Of a DNA stretch of 64,000 bases, positions 21,785 to 32,554 are shown piece by piece. Both the position numbers and the translations under genes were made by a program. The stretch comes from Hexactinellida sp. DTS-2022 (taxonomy: Eukaryota; Porifera; Hexactinellida): assembly GCA_028753945.1 (NCBI GenBank), contig JAPNXP010000017.1:1240001-1304000 (forward strand). The letters run 5' to 3'. The first letter of the stretch is position 1. Every line of letters starts with the position of its first letter. The notes under the pieces are model-generated. The model did not search any database. It was not told the DNA's origin and saw only the letters and a program-made list of their open reading frames with translations.

Positions 21785-23653
21785 CTAAACGAAATGAACT
21801 CAATCTTCAGAAGAAAATTGAACTAATTAAGAACTATCAGCGTCAATTGGCAGAAAAATATAAAATTGGTAAAACCCAGGTAGCATCTATACTAAAGCGC
21901 GAAGCTAAATACTTGGCTGCTTTTGAGGAAAATAGGCAAGAGAACAGAAAGAGGCATTGCTATTCAAACGAATGTAATATTATAGACACTGCTATGTGGG
22001 ATTGGTTTCAATGCGCTCGTTCAATGAATATACCGATCTCTGGACCAATGATTCAAGAAAAAGCATTATAATTTGCAACATCTCTAGGTATAAATTAATT
22101 TAAGGCATCTAATGGATGGCTTTGTCGGTTTAATCAGCGTCATAACTTGGCGTGTGGGAAAATGAGTGGAGAACGAGGATCAGTTGATGAGAACACTGTA
22201 ATTAATGGGAAATAAAAATTACCTTCTACTCGAGCAAATGACCGTACTGGTGGGAAACGCTCAAAAGATCGATTAACTTGTTTGCTATGTGTAAATGCAT
22301 TAGGAGAATTTGAGCGACCATTTATTATTGGCCACTCTTTAAATCCAAGATGCTTCAAGAATATTCCAACATACCATTTACCTGTGACCTATCGTGCTAA
22401 CAAGAAAGCTTGGATGACTAGTCAGTTATATCACGAGTGGCTAAACGTATTTGACACAAGAATGCGTACACAGGATCGGCATATCTTATTATTCTTGGAC
22501 AATGCTCCCTGCCATCCTCCAGTTGATTTCCTAAACAACAATAAATTGGTATTTTAGCCGCAAATACTACGTCCGTTCTACAGACTACAGCCACTTGATC
22601 AGGGTATTATCTAGAACCTGAAGCTACACTATAGGAAACTGCTTCTCCGGCGTGTGCTTAGTCACATTAACGACAACAATTCCGCAGAAACAATTGCTCG
22701 AAGCAATAACATCCTGGATGCTTGTCGATCAGTGGCGGCGCGAGGGGGGGGGCGCGGGGGGGGGGGGCGCGGGGGGGGGGGCGCGGGGGGGGGGGGCGCG
22801 GGGGGGGGGGGCGCGGGGGGGCGGCCGCCCCCCCTGGCTTTTTATCCGCCCCCCCCTGTGGGGGGGCGGGAACTCGCTTGTCTGTTATAGGAGTACTTAA
22901 TGTTAATGCGGAAATGCTAAATGCCCTGGACAGAGAGTTCATAATTTTCCGTTTTGCACCACCGTACACTATTATAGGACAGATTATTTAACCAAGTTTG
23001 TCATTAAAAATATCGATTTTGGTTTGAATGTGAATTTTGGAATGTTTACAACTATTGGGTTTGCCCCTCCAGTGCATTGGTCCGCCCCCCTTTCGCCCCC
23101 CCACTGGGGCTGTGCTGGCGCCGCCCCTGTTGTCGATGGATAACAACTGCTCTCAAAGAAGTACGTCTCATTACTGTGCAAAAGTGTTTTTCAAGATGTG
23201 GGCTAAGATTCGACCAGAATAACGCAGTACATAATGATGACGAAGATAAAGACATTGAAACAGTTGGTGAATTGCTCAAAATAGCCACGTACCGAATATC
23301 TGCGATAATATTTTTATAGATCCCCAGGTATATGCTTGAATTGATGAAGAAATTCCAATTACGGATAATTTAGAAGGAGATTGGGAATCACGCATTCTGG
23401 AGAATTTGACACGAAAGAAAAATGATGAGAATTTTAGCTCTGATGAAGAAGAAACAATCCAACCGCCAGAAATTGAGAAAGCTTCATTGGGATGCTTTGT
23501 ATTGAGTCCAAAATATCCAATATTTCTTAAAAGAGCAATCTATGACAGAGGAATATAATGTAATCGCTTATCTTGTAGACAAGATAAATCAAAAGGGTAT
23601 TCAAGTATTCACAGAAAATTGTAAACAATCTAAGTTGGATTCCTTTATGAAAT
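21785..23653 (+). pseudogene. Tigger/pogo-type transposase, broken and interrupted
   Basis: The N-terminal psq/CENP-B-like helix-turn-helix begins near 21785 in one frame and includes LAEKYKIGKTQVASILKRE. A CENP-B-type second DNA-binding region follows (MWDWFQCARS) to a stop at 22071. The DDE_1 domain resumes at 22282 with GEFERPFIIGHSLNPRCFKN, AWMTSQLYHEWL and LLFLDNAPCHP (second catalytic Asp). A stop near 22555 and further lesions follow, then a hAT MITE (22730-23129) splits it. The helical C-terminal part and acidic tail run to about 23653. Related host proteins include CENP-B, JRK and TIGD. It cannot encode a working protein. Confidence 0.85.
22730..23129. mobile_element. hAT MITE with poly-G core, 8 bp target duplication TTGTCGAT
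   Basis: Starts CAGTGGCGGCGCGAGG and ends CTGGCGCCGCCCCTG. TTGTCGAT is at 22722-22729 and again at 23130-23137. The left part is a tandem array of about ten-G runs separated by CGC (22747-22830), then GGGGGGCGG/CCGCCCCCCC. Removing the element rejoins the Tigger reading frame exactly. Confidence 0.9.
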
Positions 23654-24369
23654 AATTAAATTAATAATATTAAATATTTCATAATTAATAGGCTAGAAAT
23701 TTTAATAAGTTTCACAAATACGAGCACCCCGAAATCACGGCCATATTTTTTGGTCCCATGGGTGGTCGTAATTCTGAGGTTCCACTGTAATTGTCAATAA
23801 ATAAATGACATTTCTCAATTAGATTAAATATTACAAGATATATTTCTGCTCATTAAGCTAATTAGATATTTAATTTATTTACAGTTGACTTAATAAATAC
23901 CCATGATAAATAAATAAGATTGGAAACTCATTTGGACTAGTCGAAACGCGTTTGGACTAGAAAAGCAGTTGAAACGCGTTTCAACTAGTCGAAACGCGTT
24001 TCGACTGGAAACGCGTTTGGACTGCAACATATACATGTTGCAGTCAAAGTGCGTTTTCAGTCAAAAGGCGAACTGACTAGTCAAAACGCGTTTGGACTGA
24101 AAAGTCAGTCAAAACGCGTTTTAACTGAAATTTTCAGTCAAAGTGCGTTTACTTATGAATAATTTATATTCTTATTTTGCTTTAATTAAAGCATGTTTAG
24201 ATAGTTATGTAACATTATTTTAATAGCTTCAGTAGTTATAAGAATATAAGAGCCTCTAAGAACAATTGAGTTTTAATAATAATCTACAGATTAACGTTTA
24301 TCCATTTTCCCACCATTTTTAATTAAAATAAATTAATAATTATAATTATATAAGTTATAACCCCTCCAA

Positions 24370-25045
24370 ATTCTATAGTATAGAGGCCCAGTAATGAAAT
24401 GACTGCCTTGGTATATTATTATTACTGTGCCGACTATACTACTATCGTAAAGTGGCCCAGTTCTAATCTTATTGCATTGGTTACCGATTATTATTAAATA
24501 ATACTGTGCCGACTATACTATCGTTTAGTGGCCCAGTTCTAATCTTACTGGTTTGGTTACCGATTATTAATATTATTAGTCCGTATCCTCTACAGAACAG
24601 AGTTTTATTAACCAGGAGCTCAAATTTTGAGGGCAGGTGTCTCATGGGCTACAGATGTGCACCTGGGGTCAATATTATCTCTTAGTTGCCAATTGAAAGT
24701 GAAAGTGAATGTAAAATTTAATTTAATTTCAAAATGAAAGTGAAAGTGGGGTTTTTCTATTTATACCTTGGACCCCAGGGCATCCATGTCATATGATATG
24801 GTATGATATTATTATGTATGATATATATGATATATATGATATTATATAAGTTATATAAGTTATGATAAATTATTAATTAATTAATAGGAAGCCAGTATAA
24901 ATGTAATAAAAATCCAAAATTGCAGCTGTGCCGACGCATTTCCCTTTGGTGGCACTAGCTTTTGGTGGCTACTGGTTGGGTAATTGATAGTGCCTCTAAA
25001 TGGAAATGCGTCGGCACAGGCTGCAATTTGGGATTTTATTATATT
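24370..25045. repeat. copy A remnant of the intron-1 repeat (homologous to 34.03-34.4 kb)
   Basis: Contains two or more units of the GTGCCGACTATACTA...TAGTGGCCCAGTTCTAATCTTA minisatellite (24425-24550), the block GAACAGAGTTTTATTAACCA...GTGCACCTGGGGT and a small MITE (24898-25040), in the same order as in copy B. Confidence 0.65.
24898..25040. mobile_element. ~130 bp palindromic MITE (AATCCAAAATTGCAG family)
   Basis: Inverted ends AATCCAAAATTGCAGC and GCTGCAATTTTGGATT enclose GTGCCGACGCAT and GGCACTA motifs. At least seven clear relatives lie at 35165-35292, 36026-36158, 37726-37845, 38562-38690, 39805-39930, 40665-40790 and 48268-48400, plus diverged ones at 27360-27450 and 47790-47912. Confidence 0.75.
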
Positions 25046-25201
25046 GATTTGTATCCTCTCCAACAAATTTCTGCTCTCTAGGTAGTATGGTCATTTTAAT
25101 CAATTACGGACAAACATACAAACAAATAACAATTGTGTTTTTAATATGTAGATATTTATAGTTTATTGGTAGTATGAAGGGTGGTTACTGGTTAGTAGCA
25201 T

Positions 25202-25345
25202 CAGGGGCGTAGCTAGGGGGGGGGGGCGGGGGGGGGGCGGACCGCCCCGGGCGGCATAAATTAAGGGGCGGCAATATTAAGGGGCGGCATAAAGCGGCAT
25301 TAAATGTATCCGCCCCGGGAGGCATAGGTGCAAGCTACGCCTCTG
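25202..25345. mobile_element. 144 bp hAT MITE, target duplication AGTAGCAT
   Basis: CAGGGGCGTAGCT ... AGCTACGCCTCTG ends; AGTAGCAT at 25194-25201 and 25346-25353. The empty site is present in duplicate copy B at 44021-44035 (GTTAGTAGCATAATTATT). The body is G-rich with repeated GGGGCGGCA. Confidence 0.92.
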
Positions 25346-26235
25346 AGTAGCATAATTATTTAATATTAAAGAAAAATTATATGAATTATGAGAAGTGTTA
25401 AATTTATTATTAGGTGTAGAAACCAAGTGTAATTTTTGTACTTATTTACAAGTATATAAATATACTAGTATACGATTAAAATATAAGCAACAATATAATT
25501 TTTGAACAATGGATATGAGTTGATCAATTGTGTACCTAAAGTGAGAAGCAATCAATACTATGATGGAAATTCTAGTATATTAGATGTTTGGCAATTGATT
25601 AACAATATAGTTTCCAATGTTGAGATTCAATTGCAAACTATGCACAGTACAGTAGTTGATCAATTGTAAACGTTGATTGATTAAAAGTAGTTGATCAACA
25701 ACAAATCCTAGAAATTTGATCAATCACAATCACTAGACTCAGTATTTGATCAATTTCAACTCCTTGATTCAGCATTATGTATCATGACAGAGTTCATAAA
25801 TATTAATCTATTAAATTTAAGTAGTAGGGAACCCACAACCACAATACCTCACAATTTTTATTTCAGTCAATGGGAAGCAGTGCAGTGCACAGAATGTTTG
25901 CTATTTACTATAGAGCATATAGAGGTACACAGTTTACAAAACGGATTGTGGTTTTACCAACTTCAGAATGTGTCCCGACTCCCGACAAATTGGATTTTAG
26001 ATTTTCAAAAATTACAGAATTTTAAATGATGACCAATATTTAAAAATGTGAAAATTCAAAATTCTATACAAAACAAATAATACATGAATAATATTGCATG
26101 CAAGGATGAATATCATGTGGCCCTCGACAGTTGAATGATCTATTACGAAAGTAAGGAAAAATAATGACTCGTATGATACATAGGAGACATAATAATACAA
26201 TATACTGTCAATTAAATTGGATCTACTGTTTGTAG

Positions 26236-26616
26236 CTCCCTCAAGCGGTTGCGATGCAATTACAGATAAAGGGAGATGTTACAACTATTTCACTAGTTCT
26301 GCTATTGACTGGCATGATGCTAGAGAAATGTGTCTAGCGTGGGGAGGAGACCTAGCTACTGTGACATCTCTCGAAGAGAATACAATGATGTTCAACAGCA
26401 AACCAGGAGTCTCTAATTGTTGGATAGGACTCAATGACATAGATGTAGAGAATACTTTTGTTTGGGCAGATGGTAGCGAAAACACATATAGAAACTGGGA
26501 TTCTAATGAACCTAATAATCAAAATGGTGAAGATTGTGCAGTGATAAGGTCATATCAAAAGTGGAATGATAGAGTTTGTGAACATACACTGGGTTGCTAT
26601 TTCTGTAGCACAACAG
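26236..26616 (+). CDS. receptor copy A, exon: C-type lectin domain
   Basis: Exon between an acceptor (TGTTTGTAG) and a donor (G|GTCAGT), phase 1 at both sides. It encodes a complete C-type lectin domain of about 127 residues: CYNYFTSSAIDWHDAREMC, WGGDLATVTSLEEN, SNCWIGLNDI, and the Ca2+/sugar site EPN (SNEPNNQNGEDC) with WND (KWNDRVC). EPN is the mannose-type motif in vertebrate lectins, so mannose/GlcNAc-type sugar binding is inferred. The domain would be extracellular, N-terminal to two Ig-like domains and FN3. Copy B (46170-46556) is nearly identical. No signal-peptide exon for copy A was found; the Tigger element lies where it would be expected. The domain assignment is firm, gene function inferred. 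Confidence 0.88.
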
Positions 26617-27034
26617 GTCAGTCAGCCCTTCGAATAATAAATATATACATAGATATATTGTATGTATTAAGATTACTGGAAAATGTATTTAGGAGCAAAT
26701 ATATACTCTCCATTAATATAGGAGCACAAAAATAGTTTACCAGCTTCGAACTAGTAAATAGAAAATTATTGTGCATTTGTTTGTAATCAATATTTAAACA
26801 TTTGGTATAAAAACATTTGATACTCATGATGATAAGCTTCAAAATCAAATATAAAGCAATACTATTTTCTAAGGTGATATAAGTGATGTGATGCTGAGGT
26901 GATGCCTATTGCTAAGGTATAAATAACAGTATATTTATTATCCTGAAAACTCCATGAGTTTAACTAAATTATTACAATTTAATTAAATAAAAAGAGTTTA
27001 GAGAATAAGAGTATTTGAGCTTATTTATTGTTAG

Positions 27035-27337
27035 TGAGTCCATTCGGAGAACAGATCAGTCCAGACACATACATGCCATTAAAAGACAACACATTTCTGT
27101 TCAGAAACACTACTCTTTACTGTATAACAGAAACTAAAATCACACCACAAGTAACATGGAGCTTTACATATTTTAATGGACTCAGTACTAATCTCTCTGC
27201 TACAACTAATGCAACAACAGGAGTCAGCACTCTCTATGCAACTAATGACAAGACAGGATACTACAGCTGTGTAGTTAGTCAGTGAGGAGGAGGGGAAACT
27301 AGAACATATACTACTGTGATGCTGGATTTCATTATAG
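27035..27337 (+). pseudogene. receptor copy A, exon: first Ig-like domain, with in-frame TGA
   Basis: Acceptor TTATTGTTAG and donor G|GTATTT, phase 1-1, joining the lectin exon in frame. It encodes an Ig-like fold: TTLYCITE (first Cys), VTWSF (core Trp), and NDKTGYYSCVV (D-x-G-x-Y-x-C with second Cys). At 27283-27285 copy A has TGA where copy B has AGA, followed by one extra GGA codon, so translation would stop just after the Ig domain. The product would be a secreted lectin-Ig fragment without membrane anchor unless the codon is polymorphic. Otherwise nearly identical to 47465-47764. Confidence 0.85.
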
Positions 27338-27557
27338 GTATTTGCAGTTTATGGTTATAAAAATCTAAAATACAACTGTCTCGAGAGCATTTTCTTTGGT
27401 GATAGTAAATTTGGGGAAGTGTGATCGTGCCTCCAAAGGAAAATGCTGTATAAAAAACTAACCAATTTCAAACTGGGCCACTATACCACTAAAGTATAGT
27501 CGGTACAAATATTTTTTAAATATTACACTAGATTGTAAATCAACTATTGTTTATTAG

Positions 27558-27833
27558 GTACACCAGTCTTAACATTGGATTATGGTTGTGGCAATACATT
27601 CTCTCTCCTCCCTCCTGCTGTCAACAAAGCTGATATTCCTGCACTGACACAGAATGTGCTGCTGAGTGTTAATCTAGTTGGAAGATGGCAGACACCAGAT
27701 GGTAGTTATGTCAACAGTGATTCCATCACAATCCGAACAATCTATGTGTCTAATGCTGGACTGTACAAGTTCTATGTCACTAACTGGGATGGAGTCTGGA
27801 CACTGGCTATTCAGATAGACATATCACCTGTTG
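27558..27833 (+). CDS. receptor copy A, exon: second Ig-like domain
   Basis: Acceptor TTTATTAG, donor G|GTAAGT, phase 1-1. It encodes about 92 residues beginning GTPVLTLDYGCGNTFSLLPP, with GRWQTPDG and SNAGLYKFYVTN, the beta-sandwich pattern of an Ig-like domain in which the second core Cys is replaced by Phe. Copy B has the same exon at 52871-53146. The preceding intron is only about 220 bp here but 5.1 kb in copy B. Confidence 0.8.
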
Positions 27834-27913
27834 GTAAGTTTGCTATCGCATCATTAACTCAGTATTTTGCCATATTGGTCATACTCAACATCAATATTTA
27901 CTTCTTTTTATAG

Positions 27914-28611
27914 AAACTTACTCACAGACAACCATGTTTCTGACTACAGAAACCACAAGCCAAACTTCAATGCTAGTTAACTGGAGTCTGTCAGAAATGA
28001 ACCAATACAATTCAGAAGGGACATTTTCCGTATATTTTGAGTTTGGAAATTTTGAAATTTTTGCTGGTACAACAAAAAATTTCTCACTTGAGATAACAGG
28101 ATTAGTCCCAAACGTTAACTACACTGTGCGAGTCGAGCTCCAATATCCTTATTCTGCGTATGTCATTTCCGCCACTACTCACCATCTTCTAGCTCTGAGT
28201 GGAGACACCAACACAGGCACCTCTACCAATCCAGTTACTACAACTGATTTTCTTACAAACACTGAACAGAGTATATCCTATACAATGTACACAATCATAG
28301 CTGTGCTTGTCATATTCGTAGCTGTGCTTGTCACTAGCCTCATACTCGTTCTACTAATATGTGTCTTCTTTGTGTGTGCTATGAAGAAAAGTAGTAGGAG
28401 CAAAGTGAACGTGAACTCGCGTAATAATCAAATGCAATTGCCCCAGATACACGGTAATGAGATATACCAGCAAATTGATACCACCCATCCCATGGCACAT
28501 GAGAATAAGTCGTTTTTGTACTCAGAGAGTGTAAGCGTTTCTGAGGAAAAAGAAATAAAATTGGATCTGAAAGTACCTGTCTCTGATAACTGCTATGGTA
28601 ATATTAATTAG
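27914..28611 (+). CDS. receptor copy A, last exon: FN3, transmembrane helix, Tyr-containing tail
   Basis: Acceptor TTTTTATAG; terminates with TAG at 28609-28611. It encodes an FN3 domain (SMLVNWSLSE..., GLVPNVNYTVRVEL), a Thr/Ser-rich stalk, one membrane helix of about 30 hydrophobic residues (starting YTIIAVLVIFVAVLV), a basic stop-transfer (MKKSSRSK) and a cytoplasmic tail of about 75 residues with EIYQQI, FLYSES and NCYGNI. YQQI and YGNI are YxxI motifs, and YGN is a potential Grb2-type SH2 site, so tyrosine-based signalling is plausible but unproven. The frame is intact here, unlike copy B. Confidence 0.87.
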
Positions 28612-29239
28612 AATAAGTGTGTTTCTAAGTGTCTCTTCTAAAAACTCTGATTAGATTCATTTTGTGTTCCCTATTATATCGGCTAATACTATACATGATA
28701 TAATTGGTGTAAAAGTTTGTATTAATTAGATTTGTAGATTGTGTGAGATTTGTATATTAAACTTTGTATAATCTGCTACTTTTAATACAGACAGTCTACT
28801 TCCGTTATTTGTACTACAGGGCTTCTTGGCTGAGTATTAACCAAAGATGAAGCATTTTAAAATTTACCTGTCATGGAAGTGAAACCTGCAGACAATACCT
28901 GGGGTATTGAATGGGAACTTCCTAGAGAATCGAGAACAAGCGACCAACGGAACAAAAGTACATGGATTGCTGTAAACCGTTCCTCTACAACTGAAAGTTT
29001 GAAACATAAATAAGTTGCTCTCCGTTTGAAATATATTACGTTCAACATGTAATTAGTACAAATTAATAGTAAAACCCCCTCACAGGTGGGATGGGACTCA
29101 TGGGAGTGTGCTTCTTCTGGTGCACAGGAAGCACCCAACGTTTGATTAATGTTAAATAATCATAGCAGGAATTTAGTTCCATATTCAAATTTTTTACTGT
29201 AACTTGGAAAGTATATGAGCTAGAGAGTAAACTCTTATC
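28612..29239. other. 3' flank of receptor copy A
   Basis: Non-coding, nearly identical to 53900-54540 apart from small indels. It probably includes the 3' untranslated region; no further exon was recognised. Confidence 0.5.
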
Positions 29240-30010
29240 TTGGTAAAAAGATAGTTACCAAGATAAGAGAGGAGGCGGTAGAAGTTACGTCAAGACAGTC
29301 GAGCGAGGCGCACTGGAAGACGAGAAGCCTGCATCTATCTCAGTTAAGATTCAAGTACGGGAAACGCCGCCCTTGTTAGATACAAGGGCCAAGGTCAATG
29401 TGGTTGACAAGCAAACATTGAACGAGCTAGGGCTCAGTCGGTACGTCAAACCCGAGACCAGCCATGTTTATGGAGTTTGCGGAACACCAGTCGCAGTGGT
29501 GGAGCATCGAAATCCACATTGAAGTAAATGATACTGTAACTCAGTGGACTCACGTGACGTGTTGGATGGGAATTTACAGACATTGTTACTAGGGCGACAG
29601 TTCCTCAGACATTTCGGACGAGTAATATTTGATTGGGAGGACGGAACCATAAAGCTAGGCAAGGCGAGAACGGAAATATAAGATACAGCAGTAGGTGGGA
29701 ACCCAATTTCAAGGGCACAGTCAGTGAAGGTAGTTTCTTCCGGTGAAAAGCCCCACAACAAAGAATGCAAGCTTGACTACAATTAAATAGTCCGAGTTGT
29801 CTGAGTTGTTAGAGGAGTTAGGAGCGCTGTTTAGTGACAAGCCAGGTAGAGCTCCAGGGTGCGAACATGCAATAAACAAGGGGAGTACAGTCCCCGCCAG
29901 GTCCAGGCCTAACCGCATACCTCCGAAATGGGAAGACGAAATAAACACACAAATAGACGAAATGCTCGGAAAAAGTTGTGTAGGCCGTCCATCACTCACT
30001 GTGGGCTAGT
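29240..30010 (+). pseudogene. decayed Ty3/gypsy pol fragment, copy A
   Basis: Broken frames encode a retroelement protease region near 29377 (with DTR instead of DTG/DSG at the active site) and the start of reverse transcriptase near 29797-29975 (LFSDKPGRAPGCEH, RPNRIPPKWEDEINTQ). It stops there. The same RT segment and flanks occur in copy B (54540-55010), so this remnant predates the segmental duplication. It is unrelated in sequence to the element at 10849-15899. Confidence 0.75.
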
Positions 30011-30946
30011 ATTGATATATATTAGGCATTTCTAGCGATGGATGATGTATTTTGGTAAAGAAAACTGTAATTAAATATTGCTAGAAATCTTCTGAATAAA
30101 GATAGAATAATCTTTGAAAATACATAGTTCACAGAAATTATAGGAATTACTCAATAAGAAAAAGAAAAAAATTACCCTATATTATCAGACAATATTATCC
30201 GAATTACATTGTAATCTGAGAATAGAATAATTTAGAACTACCTAGAATCAATATTTGCATAGTGATAAATCCAAAGGATTATATTAGAACTCAGAAATGC
30301 AATTCAACTCAGAATTCAAAAAAGTTTACTAGAAGATCTTGCCGATAGTAGATAGTTATCTCTAAGAAAATGAAATAAATTCAAAATCTTTAAATTTAAA
30401 CATCCAATAGATAATTCAAACTCTTATATTACTCTGCAAATCAATTAAGTATTGTATAATGACCGGCAATTTGCAACCAATATTTTCTTGAGTTTTTCTC
30501 ACTTATGTTTACCATTTGTGTTTTAGTTTTTGTTGATACTAGTTCAAGACGAACACTACCAGTGACTACCTAGTACTTTGGAATTATAAAATTGTTAAAT
30601 TTGTAAAAAATATTTTTGATGATGCCATCATCACCTCAAGGTGTTAACTCGGTGTTAGAAAGGTGTTATAGGTAATAGGTCTTAAGGAACATAGTATGAA
30701 TGGTATGGTTTCCTTTAACTTGTCTCGAAAAGGAGATATACCAGCATATTGTTATGATAAGCTAGCACATTTTGATAAATCACCCCAAGGAATTAGATTT
30801 TCGTATTCGGCCAAAATCAGTTTTTGAAATTTTTGCTAACGCCATCAACCTAGTTAGTACACCATAATGGATAATGGAGTTGATACTAAACATCTGTTCC
30901 GTTGGAAAAAAATTAATCTCTGAGGTAGTATATAACAATTATCCGG
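30011..30946. other. AT-rich stretch without recognised gene
   Basis: No open frame with coding character and no clear repeat structure seen. It separates receptor copy A from a set of Helitron-like elements. Confidence 0.4.
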
Positions 30947-31216
30947 CAGGGGCGGCATACCCGGTACGGCTGGTGCAGTGAGCGCCGTACCACTTTTCTG
31001 GATGATCAGCTTTGCTGTAGCACCTCTATTTGTACTAAATAAACAATTAATTGATAATTTAATGAATTTATGGTTTAATAATTGCTGAATCACATTCAAA
31101 TACCTGGTGCAGCGTCTCCGGAACACATACGAATAACTGGTGCGGCGTCGCCGGACCACATTGAAATACTGTAAAATTATCTGCCGTACCACTTTTTTGA
31201 AAGGACGTGCCGCCCC
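30947..31216. mobile_element. MITE with CAGGGGCGGCA ends (GTACGGCTGGTGC family)
   Basis: Ends CAGGGGCGGCA and GTGCCGCCCC; internal repeats GGTGCGGCG and CCGTACCACTTTT. A shorter relative is at about 41005-41200. The ends resemble hAT MITEs, but no 8 bp duplication was found. Confidence 0.6.
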
Positions 31217-31227
31217 GAATTTATGTA

Positions 31228-31945
31228 TCTATTTATTAAAAGTACAATAATTGTCTGTTTGTTTGTGTATTTGTGTGTTTGTCCAGAATTAATAGGAAAT
31301 ACCAAGTGCTCTAGAGATCTGAAAATTTGCATGCAGCAGGGATAATTTATACGCTGACAACGATATATTGGTTTTCAAAACGAAATAACGGGATTATGAC
31401 GTCATAAAAGCACATAGGTATTTGAATAGCTCTCAGTTTTTATCCGATTCACCATACTGTCATATGGCAAACAACACGAAATGAGACACATAGACCGATT
31501 TATCAGATTATGATGTCACGTAGGAAGTTACTAGGAACTAATTTGGAATCAGCTCTTACAATTTTTATTCAGGTGTTACAAATTTTGTCACATTATTAAA
31601 CATAAGTACTGCATGTTTCTGCAAAGAAACACCAGGCATTAACAGAAATGTAACTTCCTATTGCTTTTTCATTGCACATATTGAAGTTTGGTGATTTCAT
31701 CTCAATCTACATTAATTTCGAAATTGCATACTTTGATTAATCCAGTTTAGTTGTGAGTAATTCCTAAATGTACAATTTATGACGTCATAATCCCGTTATT
31801 TGGTTTAGAAAACCAATAGATCATCGTCAGTGTGTAAAATACACTTGCATGCAAATTTTCAGATCTCTAAAGCATATGGTATTTCCTATTAATTCTGGAC
31901 AAACACACACATACACAAACAGACAACAATTGTGCTTTTAATATA
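31228..31945. mobile_element. two Helitron-like 5' halves in inverted orientation
   Basis: A plus-strand 5' end (TC at 31228, TATTTATTAAAAGTACAATAATTG, GTTTGTCCAGAATTAATAGG) runs into a minus-strand 5' half ending AACAATTGTGCTTTTAATAT at 31944. No 3' hairpin lies between them. It resembles a rearranged or fold-back derivative of the CTCG family. Confidence 0.55.
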
Positions 31946-32554
31946 CGATCCCTTCGGTCTCGGCTGCTTTGCGACGGTTCGGAGCTTCACGCATCAATTA
32001 ACGACCGCTGCGCGGCCTTACTACGCCTTGAAACAAATCATTCATAACTATACATTTCTGTGGTGTATTAAATATATTCCTCATAAAGTTCCCCTAATAA
32101 GAATGCTATACAATGTAATTTGTTTGGGAAATTCAAATCCTCCTCAATAAATTTCAGTTGCACGATAAGGATAGCTCGAATCTAAATAATACTAAAATAA
32201 AAACATGCAATAGAATAGACAAATGATTGATTGGTTAGATGAATTTATTTTCACTCAATCAGATTGCAGCCTCAGAAAATCTTTCCATATGCACAATTTA
32301 TTTATACTAAATTAGTAGTTGAATAAGTTAGCTAATCCATACTAACAAACCCTCGAAATTAATTGGCTAACATATTTTGTCACTTTTAAATGTGAATATT
32401 TCTCTTCAAAAACCAATAGATCGTTGTCGCAGTACAAAATTATCCTTGTATGCAAATTTTCAGCTTTCTAGGACTCGTAGTCTTTCCAAATAATTCGGGA
32501 CAAACAAACCCACAAACAAACACACAGACAACAATTGCGCTTTCAATATATAGA
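31946..32554 (-). mobile_element. Helitron-like element, CTCG-end family
   Basis: In reverse orientation: 3' end CGATCCCTTCGGTCTCGG with hairpin-forming GCGACG at 31946, body with CCGCTGCGCGGCCTTA, and 5' end GCGCTTTCAATATATAGA at 32554. About 609 bp, no coding capacity. Confidence 0.6.

Larger units (their letters stand above)
20141..24032 (+). mobile_element. Tigger/pogo-like transposon with ~220 bp inverted ends
   Basis: Sequence 20141-20350 (TATATGTTGCAGTC, then several CGAAACGCGTTTC motifs, then an AT-rich part) recurs inverted at about 23815-24032. Between lie the broken transposase and two younger nested elements (20401-21490 and 22730-23129). Beyond the right end, to about 24150, more AAACGCGTTT and CAGTCAAAGTGCG repeats suggest a fragment of a second copy. 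Confidence 0.75.

Noticed and set aside
22652-23319. Gly/Arg-rich and Pro-rich frames
   Set aside because: Produced by the poly-G runs of a MITE and by pieces of the interrupted Tigger transposase.
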